Assembly (NCBI GenBank): GCA_032158295.1
Contig: CM063244.1
Span: 28,079,848 to 28,143,847, forward strand
Source of the DNA: Pycnopodia helianthoides
Taxonomy: Eukaryota > Echinodermata > Asteroidea > Forcipulatida > Asteriidae
Direction of reading: 5' to 3'
Length of the DNA: 64,000 nucleotides
Under the pieces are notes generated by a model that worked only from the letters and a program-made list of their open reading frames with translations, made no database searches and was not told the origin of the DNA. Below are positions 40,701 through 48,235 of the stretch, in pieces (position 1 is the first letter of the stretch; each line of letters begins with the position of its first letter). The position numbers and the translations under genes are program-made.

Positions 40701-42418
40701 TTCCAACTAAACTTTAAATGTGCAGATGTTTACATATTTACAAAAAAAAGGTTTCAAAAATGAACGAATTTGAAACATCTGTAATGCCATATTATTTTAC
40801 ATTTGAAATCTAACTTGAACACACAAAAATTGGGCTGAACCATTCCAGCTTCAGAACAGCCTTTTGTTTGGCTTGCTATCATAATGATGAAACAGTGGTA
40901 CAGTCATTACAGTCAATGCTGGCAGCTAGCGGGAGTCAATTCCAAGTTTTACCAAATACATGTCTCACAGCAAGGTTATTTTCTTTCAATTTAAATGCTC
41001 CACATTCTTTGTCCAAATCATCAATGCTTACAGTTACTCCAGCCAACCAATCAGCCTACCCACTCATCCAGTCTCAAGTAAAGTATCATCCATTGCCCCA
41101 TAGCTAGGCAATGGCTCTAGCCAAGACAAGCAGTACAGGGTTGCTAGATTTGGTTGACTTTGAGAAACAGCAGGTAGGCTGTTTCAATTGGAGGTTCAAC
41201 TAGAGGTTTGTGGCTAAACCACAAATATCTCAGAACCTGAATCTGTTGGATAGTCTTTAAAACCACAACCAATAGGTCCACTTCTGGTAAACAAAGGAGT
41301 TCTATACCACTTACTTTATAATAATTAGTCTTTATATTGGTTAGAATTTTGTTCCATAAAATGGAGTTATTTCAATTAAGCTTTGTTATCGATAAAAAAA
41401 TCTTTTAAAAAGATTCTTGTTTAAATTGACAATGACATTGGTTTTTAGTTTGAGGTTGTATGAGCACCAATGTGAAAACATTGTGTATGGACGGACAACG
41501 TACTTGAAATAATGTTGAAGAAACAGTATTGTACATCATCAGTCAGCCAAGGATGGATCTGGATCTGGATCTGGATAGTTACTATGGGTATTCTTACTTT
41601 GTTTTTACTTTACAGGCAAAAACATCTGCACTTCTTACAATCACAGTTATTAATTACCTTGATTTTAAACTTGTATTAATTAACTATCACTAGTTAGGTG
41701 TCATTACAAGTACTCAAAGTCAAAAAAGTCAAACTCAAAGTGCGGTTAATTTATGTATTTTTTTAAATCAGGCCACCCAAGAACAATAACAACATTGGCC
41801 TTGGGCTAGGGCTAGGCAGGCACACTTGTCTTTGTATTTTTGTCAGAATCGGTATGCACATTTGAAGGAAGGCCAACATATTCATCACAATATTTGAATT
41901 ATTGTTTTGGTTTTCTATCCATAAGTACATAGCGGCACAAATGTAACTTTCCTCAGCTCAGGTGGTAAGTAAGAAGAGCAAGGGTAAGAAATGTCCTACC
42001 CACCCAGGGCAGGGGCCAACCTTTCCTTTATTTGATTTATAATTAAATTAAAGCTTACACATTTTCAAAGCACACCCATGCCATAATGTAAGCTCCTCCT
42101 CCAAAACAAAAGTAAAAGGGCTCGTTTAGTTGGTTGTAGACTAGGTTAAAAGTATCCATACACAACATTTATGCCAAACTTTAAGCTTATGGGCTGACAA
42201 ACGAACAATAATAATAATGCGCAGCGAGCCGGGTCACTCACTTGAAGTTGAAGTGGACAGTCATTTTGCTCTGCCATACGGTGAACCCAACCCGCCACCG
42301 CGCGGCGTACAGCCGGTTGGTTATACACACAAGAGTTCACAATGACATTTTACGTACCTTTCACATGCGATTCAAACTCCTGCAATATTTCCTTTTCCTG
42401 TTTTCTATCGGACGACAT
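4623..42418 (-). CDS. SRGAP: SRGAP (Slit-Robo Rho GTPase-activating protein), 5' part of gene, five coding exons
   Basis: Joined exons 42418-42358, 20970-20793, 17218-17050, 9032-8970 and 4763-4623 give 612 nt (204 codons) with consistent splice phases (1, 0, 0, 0 after the phase-1 first junction and a phase-2 second junction). The protein aligns from its start with vertebrate SRGAP1/2/3: EKEILQEFESHVK, then IRQRLTDQL, then AEVEMEYAKNLERL, then CWNTLVDMTRSQYKQHATLS, then RVMNELYA. This is the N-terminal half of the F-BARx domain, a coiled dimer that binds membranes and induces protrusions. The family continues with RhoGAP and SH3 domains; those exons must lie left of the window. In animals these proteins act at the plasma membrane downstream of Robo and regulate Rac/Cdc42 in cell and neurite shape. 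The start ATG is the first in the exon, in a GTCAAAATGTC context. It is divergent from FAM72. Family assignment is firm; which vertebrate paralogue it matches cannot be said, and a pre-duplication single gene is expected. Confidence 0.93.
5648..5701 (+). repeat. 26-bp tandem duplication
   Basis: Two copies of a unit containing the palindrome CATGAATATTCATG followed by TTTGTGTG. Confidence 0.85.
7437..7628. mobile_element. GGGCCC palindromic element, copy at 7.4 kb
   Basis: About 190 bp with terminal arms CCCAATTTCATAGAGCTGC and complement. The intact centre-right segment CTGCTTAAGCAGCTC is the empty site corresponding to the filled one at 28.3 kb. Confidence 0.8.
8309..8705. repeat. CACCTGACGTCAT-type element split by a second sequence
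   Basis: Left part CACCTGACGTCATC to GCGCCATTTTG, right part GGAGTCAATGTCCCCGCG to GACTCCCAAAATGGC. The same order without interruption occurs at 31805-31925, and an inverse fragment lies at about 30815-30875. The inserted part is about 8350-8575. Confidence 0.6.
8970..9032 (-). CDS. SRGAP: SRGAP coding exon 4 (residues 137-157)
   Basis: 63 nt, exactly 21 codons (SREMMAEVHTELLRVMNELYA), acceptor TCTCTACAG, donor GTAAGT, phase 0 on both sides. Matches the vertebrate SKEVGQQLQDDLMKVLNELY segment. Confidence 0.92.
9270..9556. mobile_element. Inverted-repeat element at 9.3 kb
   Basis: Outer arms AGACCCCTTGCATATGACGC and complement, and inner arms GCCGATTTCACGAAAC (9393) paired with 9488-9522. 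No coding frame. Confidence 0.65.
11055..11447 (+). mobile_element. TTAA-flanked non-autonomous element, family A, copy 1
   Basis: 393 bp, starting TTAAAGGAACATTACAG and ending with its reverse complement. Internally near-identical to the copies at 36.9, 53.1 and 60.1 kb. No coding capacity. Confidence 0.85.
12421..12743 (+). repeat. 108-bp tandem repeat, three copies
   Basis: Units start at 12421, 12529 and 12637 with AACTTGACC and include GGTTTGGAATCGGACTC and CTCTGCCATGCAGC. The units are almost identical. Confidence 0.9.
13262..13752 (+). repeat. Minisatellite with CACTAGTGGGGCTAC core
   Basis: About 12 units of variable length, mostly near 40 bp, built from GCCAGCCACACTAGTGGGGC and GGTAAATGTTAAAATCT modules. 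SpeI-like ACTAGT palindromes recur in most units. Confidence 0.9.
17050..17218 (-). CDS. SRGAP: SRGAP coding exon 3 (residues 81-136)
   Basis: 169 nt, acceptor GTTTTCAG, donor GTGGGT; enters in phase 2 and ends in phase 0. Contains LIPSTTTCWNTLVDMTRSQY and QHATLSQCLNYNLSNNFGTI, matching the vertebrate segment around CWNLLLNQVKRESRDHTTLS. The split codon with exon 2 is CA/G (Gln). Confidence 0.93.
17660..18015 (+). repeat. Degenerate GTTGCATTTGGCA array
   Basis: GTTGCATTT or TTGTATTTGRCAG recurs about ten times with uneven spacing of roughly 30-60 bp. Confidence 0.6.
18343..18713 (+). mobile_element. TTAA-flanked non-autonomous element, family B, copy 1
   Basis: 371 bp. The ends read TTAAAAGACACTGGACA and the complement of AGTGTCCAGTGCCTTTAA. 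The block GGTAATTGTCAAAGAC near the start is shared with the copy at 60.8 kb. Confidence 0.8.
19258..19335 (+). repeat. 17-bp tandem repeat
   Basis: Four consecutive copies of GAGGTTCTGTTTATAAA, followed by a fifth partial unit. Confidence 0.85.
20296..20645 (+). repeat. GGGCACCAAGG-type repeat split by a GGGCCC element
   Basis: The left half (CAGGCCTGGAATTTCATTTT to CCAAGGCCAAGACCAGGG) and right half (CAGAGGCCATGG to ATTCCAGGCC) together match the uninterrupted copy at 57625-57790. The insertion is 20415-20594. Confidence 0.75.
20415..20594. mobile_element. GGGCCC palindromic element inside another repeat
   Basis: 180 bp with perfect GGGCCCAATTTCATAGAGC termini. It interrupts a GGGCACCAAGG-type repeat, whose right part resumes at 20595. 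Confidence 0.85.
20793..20970 (-). CDS. SRGAP: SRGAP coding exon 2 (residues 21-80)
   Basis: 178 nt, acceptor CTTCTTGCAG, donor GTAAGT, phase 1 in and phase 2 out. Encodes the first F-BAR helix, including IRQRLTDQLRSLDNRYDAQ and AEVEMEYAKNLERLHERL, the FCH-like segment with the conserved (A/E)xxYA(K/R)xLxxL pattern. Confidence 0.93.
21779..22125. mobile_element. Inverted-repeat element at 21.8 kb, related to 1-175 and 735-835
   Basis: Ends TTTTGAGGTACATATATAGT and the complement of ATAGTGTCCGCCATATCTCA. The interior 21925-22090 matches the first 175 bp of the window closely (CAGCCGCGTTGTTCACTGAC). A short member with both arms is at 735-835. Confidence 0.65.
24500..24755 (-). mobile_element. 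tRNA-like SINE
   Basis: On the minus strand the A-box-like GGTCTAGCGGTTAAGGG is followed by the B box GGGTTCGAGTCTGG (24690-24677), then a body with GGCAAGACACTTCACC and CGGATGGGACGTAAAGC. The order matches tRNA-headed SINEs. Confidence 0.65.
25931..26123. mobile_element. GGGCCC palindromic element, copy at 25.9 kb
   Basis: 193 bp with full inverted termini and the usual GGTAACCTTATTCTGGTAAG internal block. Confidence 0.85.
26860..27230 (-). promoter_or_regulatory. Possible alternative SRGAP promoter or conserved noncoding block
   Basis: A GC-richer, repeat-poor block within the large first intron. It has balanced composition, a purine run (GGGGGGGAGGAGGGG) and open frames on both strands. 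A minus-strand donor-like GAG/GTGTGAG occurs near 26875, but its phase does not fit exon 2. Function is a guess. Confidence 0.2.
28255..28636. mobile_element. Fragment of a GGGCCC element split by the TTAA element
   Basis: About 29 bp before 28284 and the segment GCAGCTCTATGAAATTGGGCC after 28617, shortened here, belong to the right part of one copy. Its left part is missing or too diverged to place. Confidence 0.65.
28284..28617 (+). mobile_element. TTAA-flanked non-autonomous element inserted in another element
   Basis: 334 bp beginning TTAAAGGCCCTGTACAC and ending with a diverged complement before TTAA. The flanks TTTCTGC and GCAGCTCTATGAAATTGGG are the two halves of a GGGCCC palindromic element, whose uninterrupted copies read TGCTTAAGCAGC. 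The insertion therefore duplicated TTAA. Confidence 0.85.
28768..29090 (+). mobile_element. tRNA-like SINE split by a GGGCCC element
   Basis: Starts CACTGGGCATGCTCAGTGG, is interrupted at 28820-28968, and resumes with the B box GGTTCGATTCC (28978-28988) and GCCTGTGGATT. The uninterrupted relative is at 38497. Confidence 0.65.
28820..28968. mobile_element. Shortened GGGCCC element inserted in a SINE
   Basis: 149 bp; the left arm is internally deleted (GGGCCCAATTTCAGCAG). It lies within a tRNA-like SINE, whose promoter-like B box follows at 28978. Confidence 0.75.
30593..30810. mobile_element. Inverted-repeat element at 30.6 kb
   Basis: Left TAGAGCCCCTTACACACGAG and right CTCGTGTGAAAGGGCCTTA are complementary with few mismatches, spaced about 180 bp apart. 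Confidence 0.6.
34139..35654. mobile_element. Non-autonomous hAT-like element with 8-bp target duplication
   Basis: 1516 bp. The termini CAGTGTTGTAGTCGAGACC and complement GGTCTCGAGACCTACAACACTG (about 20 bp each, not identical) begin and end CAGTG/CACTG as in hAT transposons. The 8 bp before (34131-34138) and after (35655-35662) are both GCCTACAT, a perfect hAT-size duplication. Both subterminal zones are packed with CGAGACC repeats. The centre is AT-rich without a transposase frame. Confidence 0.85.
36920..37303 (-). mobile_element. TTAA-flanked non-autonomous element, family A, copy 2
   Basis: 384 bp, reverse orientation relative to copy 1, with the same terminal inverted repeats and TTAA at both ends. 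Confidence 0.85.
38497..38720 (+). mobile_element. tRNA-like SINE
   Basis: Starts GTCACTGGGCATGCTCGG, with B box GGTTCGAATCC (38564-38574), then GCCTGTGGATTTATTCTAT. No target duplication was identified. Confidence 0.6.
42358..42418 (-). CDS. SRGAP: SRGAP coding exon 1 (residues 1-20 plus 1 nt)
   Basis: Begins with ATG at 42418-42416 and encodes MSSDRKQEKEILQEFESHVK, ending in phase 1 before the donor GTACGTA. The stretch EKEILQEFESHVK matches the KEIIAEYDTQVK start of vertebrate SRGAP2. The exon may extend 5' as untranslated sequence. Confidence 0.9.
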
Positions 42419-42876
42419 TTTGACGAGGGTGTAACTACTAACATTCCTTTCATAAACTGTCCTCACATGGTCTTACCACCCAAAGTATTGCCGTCAATCG
42501 TAATCAAAACACACTTGGACAGAACTTTCACAGGCTCGACCTTCTCCGCCTGGTCGCCATTTTCTGAGATCACGGAAATACTTTTCACATCGACTCGCCA
42601 GAGCCGCATAGACTGCTGGGAAATAATCCTTTTGTAGTGCCGATGACAGGCCAGGCAATTTGATTGGTCAATCGCTCTGGGTCTGGCGTTATGCTCTGAT
42701 AATTCAACCACTCAAAATTGTTGTTGCTGGAAGGTCGTTTGGATCACCAACGTATAATAAATAATCAAGCAGCTGTTGTCATTTGGGCATTTAAATTTAC
42801 GCTCACCGTATACTCAGGAAATATTTCTGATAATTTCCCAGTAAATCGTTTGTTTTGAAGAGTTAATCAGTTTACA
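42419..42876. promoter_or_regulatory. Bidirectional promoter between SRGAP and FAM72
   Basis: The two divergent start codons are 458 bp apart, so both 5' UTRs and the core promoters must fit here or overlap, unless upstream noncoding exons exist. Visible motifs are an inverted CCAAT box (ATTGG, 42663-42667), a CGCCATTTT YY1-type motif (42555-42563) and TTTGAA (42854-42859), which matches the CHR element of cell-cycle promoters. No clear TATA box is seen. Motif functions are inferred; the divergent geometry is seen directly and is the same as for vertebrate SRGAP2/FAM72. Confidence 0.7.
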
Positions 42877-43019
42877 ATGCACCCCAGCTTCAGGAAGAAA
42901 AATGTTATCAAGCTTCAGTGCCGTTTTTGTGATTCTTATGTTTGTAGAAGAGGAATGAAAGCAGTTTTACTGGCTGACACAGCAGTGGAATTGTACTCGA
43001 CTGATTCACCAATGGCTGG
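42877..43019 (+). CDS. FAM72: FAM72 exon 1 (residues 1-47 plus 2 nt)
   Basis: Starts at ATG 42877 and ends before the donor GTAAGA in phase 2. Encodes MHPSFRKKNVIKLQ, the C15-RF-C18 pair, and the conserved RGMKAVLLAD block. The first 14 residues diverge from vertebrates. Confidence 0.94.
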
Positions 43020-46000
43020 GTAAGAAAATGGGATGTGTTCACTGCGTATTCGATCTCTTACTAACTTACAGTGTCACTAGTGTAAACACACTCGTCGTGT
43101 CAAATCGTATTGAGTTTCTAATTTCTTAGGACAAAAAATGAACTCTAGTTGTGTTAACCAGTGTTTATCTAGTTGATTTATGTTATTACTAATATTAATA
43201 ATAATATGGCTAATGTTTATGTGTGCATGTTGTTAAGTTTTGTATGATAATTTATATTTTTTTATAAATAACGTCATTGGTCTCACTCTCGGTCTGTGGT
43301 AATTGTTGAATTGGTTGGTTACTTATAGAGCAAGGTACTCACTAATGGAGGAAGGAAAACTAGGGCTGCTGATCACATGATGTAATTTTTAACATACAAT
43401 GAACTAGTAACTACAGTACAAGGTCAAGGGGGTGTCAATTAACTGTCAATTTAGTCAAACTCAAAAGTAAAATATATCCCAAATACTATTAATTAAAAAT
43501 GTATGAATGTCAGTTGTTTACCATGTTTACAGCATTGTTTTCTTGGATTTCATTTTGGGTTTTATTGTTTTGTTTTTTTCTTCCCTAGATTTTTTGTTAA
43601 GTTTGTACTTTTGTGAAAACAACCAATTGTAATTTATCATAAACCGTCAACATGCTCAAGTCAAAGTACCTAGCATTTTTTGTGTAATTTGATGCAAAAT
43701 GTCAGAGCTGGCAATCACTTGATTGAACGTCGCCAGCGCCATGATGATTACTGATGGGCATGCGATGAGTAGTCTTTATTCAAGGCGGTATTCATCGCTC
43801 ACAGCCCCACCACCGCGGAACACATATCAGCAGCAAGCAGCACGGAAAACAGCGCACTGCAGCGACACGAAAAAGACTAAGTAGGTAATGACGCTGTTTC
43901 AACGAATCAAATCAGCACACATGCTCATCAGTAAACATCATGGCATCAACAACATTTAATCAAGTGGTTGCCAGCTCTGAGATTTTTATCACACCATAGC
44001 GAGCGTGCACATTTTGTGTTAATGTGCTGTCCACAATTGCGATGTGGTAAGTGAAAACGGGGGGGGGGGGGGGGGTATCTCGGCATAAAAACGTTGGTGT
44101 CTTTTCAACAATTTATTTCACCTCCTGGAGGCACTAACTAAGGCGTAGGGCCAAGAAGCGGAGGAAGTCCAGCGTATTGGCACTATTTATGGGGCTAATT
44201 TGGGTGGGTTTAAAGGTAGGGTCATACTAAAAACAAACAATTGTGTAGATTCTATCCGAAAGCTTACCTGTCAAAAAGAGGTAAAGGTGGTAAGCATCCT
44301 GCGAAATTATTTCGTCTGAAATGCAGCCATTGATTAGAAACATTTAAATCTGAGAAACGATTCATGCATGAATCATTTCTCTGATTTCTAAAGGTTTGTT
44401 TCCGTTCGCAAATGCTGTGGCCAGAGGCACAGTTGGTACCTGCTGTCACCTCTCTATTCATTAAACATGGATGGATGATGGCTATGTTCTTGTTAAAATA
44501 GCATGAATTTTTGTTTTGCTGTTTTCTCAACAAGTAGACACTGTAATCACCTGAAACTTTCACAGGTGACTTTCATTGTCTCTTTCTTGATAATTTTGCC
44601 AATAAGTTAGCATTACAATTACAAAAACCAAACGATGGCCCTACCTTTAATTGGTCTGCCATATATGCAGATTTAGATTCATACATAGGGATGTTCCTTC
44701 TTTAACCAATCCAATGTAAGAATGCCGATGGTAACATATCTTGTGCACACCAGTTTACATGATTTCTTTTCCCCGAATTATTTTTACAGAAGAATAAGCA
44801 ACATCGGTAAAAGTTACTCAACTAAAAAGTGCACCTGCACAATTTGCGATGTTGCCTGTACAAGTTGGTATGTATAACTTTGCCCCATTTGGAACCTTTC
44901 AACTTTCCTATTTTAAATAATATCCAAGGAGTATAGAATGTACCGCAAAAAAAAAATAAACGAAGTAATACTACTTTATTAAGAAAGTGGTGCGTCATTT
45001 TTTTAAATAAATGAAATTTAGGTCACCTGGAGGCAAGAGGGCCTTGGGGTAAGCGTTAATTTTTCTGAGACTTTCAACTTTTTAGGTTGGAATATCAAAT
45101 ATAGTCTGATGATCATGTACTTGGATATGTGAATCATCTACCCTTGTAAAGATTTTTGAACTTAATTTCTTGAGCTCCTCATGGACTAAAGTTTTTTGTC
45201 TTTTTGTTTGAAGTGGAAACGTATTAGGGTACCATGTGATGCTGCCATGTACTTCGTGCCTACAGTCTTGCAACAACGGACACCTGTGGATCTTCAATAG
45301 CAATACGGTCTGCGCAGAAAGTAGACTTAACACTTCAGGTAAAACAAACAGTTTTATCTTCATTAATCATTACAAAAAAAATATATATATAGATATTTCT
45401 TGCATCAGCATTTCCTGAGGGGGATGTAAGCTCAAATTCAGGAAAAAAATTGCAAGTCTCTAACCTCATGTTAAAATGGTGAAAAAATTTAAATTTGTTT
45501 GATACTCTTTCAGAGCAAAATTTGAAACAAGACATCATTGGATTTCAACAATAAATGGGTCTGTACATTACACACAGAAATGTAAACATTAATAAGAGGG
45601 TCAAATTAAACGTCATTTTGATTGAATATCATGGAAATTCAGATATTAACTAAAAAATTCCCCATTACAAAAATGTACAGACCCATATGTTTGAAGTATG
45701 TGACGTCATTAGGTGGTTTTTGTGCTTTTTAAGGACTCCTTCTTGTATCTACTGGAAAATGAGTGTCACAAAACTGAATTTGACCTTAGAGCCTCTTTTT
45801 CATTTTGTTGGGTATAATTGAGTCAAGAGGAATGCAACACTAGAGGGGCCAATTCTTGCTCACTCACAATGCCGTCTTTTTAGATGCGTTACACAAAATA
45901 ATTCAAATATTTTGATACGTCACAGCCACAGAGACGTTGAGATGGGACAGCCTCCCAGATGCTTCACTGGAGCAAGATTCGGAACTAGACGAGTGGGATA

Positions 46001-46032
46001 ACTACTTTCAAGAGATGGAATGCTGCCGGTGA
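42877..46032 (+). CDS. FAM72: FAM72 protein, complete four-exon gene
   Basis: Exons 42877-43019, 44790-44867, 45214-45338 and 45926-46032 join in frame to 453 nt: 150 residues plus a stop, against about 149 in human FAM72A. Diagnostic blocks are RRGMKAVLLADTAVELYSTD, KKCTCTICDVACTSCGN, GYHVMLPCTSCLQSCNNGHL and LRWDSLPD near the C terminus. The many cysteine pairs (C15/C18, C62/C64/C67, C71/C74, C86/C89/C93) with H81 and H97 suggest a zinc-stabilised fold, as in the family. In mammals FAM72A binds and down-regulates the nuclear uracil-DNA glycosylase UNG2 and is expressed in dividing cells; that role here is by homology only. The gene is divergent from SRGAP and convergent with RXYLT1. Confidence 0.95.
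43020..44789. other. FAM72 intron 1
   Basis: 1770 bp of AT-rich intron. It holds a run of about 17 G near 44059-44076 and a TTAA element at 44210-44650, ending only 140 bp before exon 2. No other exon was seen. The other two FAM72 introns (346 and 587 bp) show nothing notable. Confidence 0.6.
44210..44650 (+). mobile_element. TTAA-flanked non-autonomous element, family C
   Basis: 441 bp in FAM72 intron 1. The termini TTAAAGGTAGGGTCAT and the complement of ATGGCCCTACCTTTAA match with few differences. An internal hairpin lies at about 44330-44395. Confidence 0.75.
44790..44867 (+). CDS. FAM72: FAM72 exon 2
   Basis: 78 nt, acceptor TTTTTACAG, donor GTATGT, phase 2 on both sides. Encodes RISNIGKSYSTKKCTCTICD and the CTSC pair, matching the vertebrate [20 protein letters not shown] region. 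Confidence 0.93.
45214..45338 (+). CDS. FAM72: FAM72 exon 3
   Basis: 125 nt, acceptor TTTGTTTGAAG, donor GTAAAA, phase 2 in and phase 1 out. Encodes the most conserved core, GNVLGYHVMLPCTSCLQSC followed by NNGHLWIFNSNTV. Confidence 0.94.
45926..46032 (+). CDS. FAM72: FAM72 exon 4 with stop codon
   Basis: Encodes TETLRWDSLPD, an acidic tail, and CCR before TGA at 46030-46032. Two in-frame acceptors lie 6 bp apart. The upstream one (AG at 45924-45925) aligns with human FAM72A without a gap and is preferred; the downstream one would drop two residues. The acidic C-terminal tail resembles the vertebrate EIEESTDED tail in character. Confidence 0.85.
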
Positions 46033-46709
46033 CAGAGGCTTTGAAAGTAACTTATTTTGTCTTTTGTACAACGTGCACTTTAAATTCACATAACTGGAAG
46101 CAAAAACCCAACTCCAAGCCGAGGCAATAGTGACGTCAAAAATGAACATTCTTGCTCAAATTGAGCACGTTTCAGCCGGAGCCAGTAGCTGAAACTTGAA
46201 GACATTAGCTAGGCCTTTTGCATTTGATCGAAGTGTGAACTTGGCTTGAGAAGCCGTTATAAAAAGAAAGGAATGTCCACAGCATTACACCATGTTAACA
46301 TTGTTTGTTGGAAAGAGTGCTGTGCTACATCATGACATGATGATCCCACTGCTTCTTATAGGAACCACACTTCTTCCTAGTGGAGATTATTAACCTTGTG
46401 ATTCCAGAAAACGGTACTCCCAATCTCACCCACCAAGCAAAGCTTCAAATCATACATGTACTTGTTTCTTTTACAGCATACTTGTCAACCAGGTTAAACT
46501 AAAAAACTGATTCACAATTGCACGTCTATCATGAGACATAGGCAGTGTTTGATACAGGCTTGGACATGTTCATGTTCTGAGTAGGGAAAGTGACGACACT
46601 CTTTGACCACACCCATGTCGTGCGCATCTTTGGAAACCGAGCCCAATTAAAGTTAAACATTACAATGGTCAATGTTGCAGTTAGTAATCACATGGTTGAA
46701 TGTGTATCC

Positions 46710-46715
46710 AATAAA
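46710..46715 (+). terminator. Candidate FAM72 polyadenylation signal
   Basis: A canonical AATAAA hexamer 678 bp after the FAM72 stop codon on the coding strand. No transcript evidence is available, and other signals may be used. Confidence 0.3.
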
Positions 46716-47118
46716 AGTTGTGTTGCAAAGTGACATTTGTTTTAATACCACTTCAGAGTGTAATTGGCAAGTATGCTATTGTTTCTTCTATTACATATGT
46801 ACAATTGTACTTTGTACATGTATCGCTCCATGCCAAAACCAGGCACTTCCTGCCAAAACTCAAAACTGGATTTGTTTTCTCATCAAATAGATGAGAAGAA
46901 GAGCTTTCAAAGAACACCTAATTAAGGCCTATTCAGCAGGCGTTACTCAACAAACAGAATGTTATTGTCAAATATCAAATTGATATTGGCTATTGTTTCG
47001 GTTGTATTCACTTAATGCCATTTCACGTTGTACGAGAAGTGCCTGATTTTGGCATAACTTATTTATGTATTTTTTTAAAATCAATTTATGATTCTTTTTA
47101 AATAGTCTGTTTGTACCG

Positions 47119-47797
47119 TAGAGCTATATATATTGACTAGAGCGCTAACTTGCTCTGAGTTTAGAAGCCACCCTGGGCGCAGACATGTTTGATGTGTTGC
47201 GTGACTACGGAACGATTTTAATTTTAAGAGAGCACACATGGCCGCGAAAATTTTGCATTCGGCGTGCACGCTTACGTACGCGCCATATTTAATCTAACGA
47301 TCATTGCTCTTGTAAACAGGTGATTTTAGTGATGTCTTAAAAAAATATGTAGTAGGTAATTCTCTGATGTTGTTACTTACGTCTTAGGAAAAATGCTGAG
47401 TCGAACTAAAGCCTTGTTTAGGAGGATTCAATGCTTCAAGATGTCAAGGGGAAAAAAAACGAAATCTGCTTCAAGGATACACAATATGCCGGCAAGAATG
47501 ACGAACTCAAAAAAAAACAACGTATACGCGCAAACGCACATGTTAAACATGACGCACATGACGCTCGCAGTTTGTACGCTCATTAGCAGATTGTGCGTTC
47601 TCATTTGCTACATATTTGGTTCGATGACGCATAGAAAAGAACAAACGCTTCATCATGCAAATAGCCGTACAATTGCCGTACAAAATTTCAAGCTTTTGTA
47701 TTGGTTTGTACATAAACATGGATGCGCCCACACGGCTTCAAAACCTTAGTGCGTGTATAACGGGGTGTTAGCGCTCTAGTCAATATATATAGCTCTA
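47119..47797. mobile_element. Foldback element with 31-bp perfect inverted termini
   Basis: The 31 bp at 47119-47149 (starting TAGAGCTATATATATTGAC) are repeated exactly in inverted orientation at 47767-47797. Further inward the arms also pair imperfectly (near 47155-47190 with 47715-47755). If the outermost TA is the target duplication, a Tc1/mariner origin is possible. The 118-codon plus-strand frame inside shows no transposase motif. Confidence 0.75.
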
Positions 47798-48041
47798 TGG
47801 TCTGTACATTGATCATAGGTAGGGTCCATTACTCCTCGGCCACAAACACAAGAGTTTCATGTTCCAGTGCAGCCCAAGTAGTAGTCTTGTGTATTTTTGC
47901 AATCGTGAGAACAAGATGCCTTTCTGATAACAAAATTATCTCCAAAAAATTGCTTCAAAACCTGCATTGGCTCAAGACCACATGATCTATTTCCAACCAA
48001 TAACATTGTCACGAATTGTTGCCTGGGAGTGATTGAGATCA

Positions 48042-48235
48042 GGGCCCAATTTCATAGAGCTGCTTAAGCAGAAAATATTGCTTAACAATTTTCTTCTAAG
48101 CAGAAATCAGCAGAATACCAGTCACAAATTGAACATGTGACATGGTAGTTTGGCCGGTAACCTTATTCTGGTAAGCATAATTTTGTTTTGCTTAGCTACT
48201 TTTTGTGCTTAAGCAGCTCTATGAAATTGGGCCCA
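48042..48235. mobile_element. GGGCCC palindromic element, copy at 48.0 kb
   Basis: 194 bp with full inverted termini, very similar to the copy at 25.9 kb. Confidence 0.85.

Larger units (their letters stand above)
20971..42357. other. SRGAP intron 1 (21.4 kb): noncoding, dense in mobile elements
   Basis: No internal gene was recognised on either strand; the longest frames here fall in repeats or low-complexity DNA. It holds palindromic, SINE, TTAA and hAT-like elements listed separately, an AGGATTTGGG-rich tract (about 22750-23060), and a GC-richer block at about 26860-27230 that could be an alternative promoter. C-rich and G-rich runs occur at 31109-31194 and 33359-33371. Confidence 0.55.

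Noticed and set aside
42242..42637. 131-codon plus-strand frame across the SRGAP start
   Set aside because: Antisense shadow of SRGAP exon 1 and the shared promoter; no similarity to known proteins.
47393..47749. 118-codon frame inside the foldback element as a possible transposase
   Set aside because: No DDE/D motif, no helix-turn-helix, and it lies in the imperfect inverted arms.
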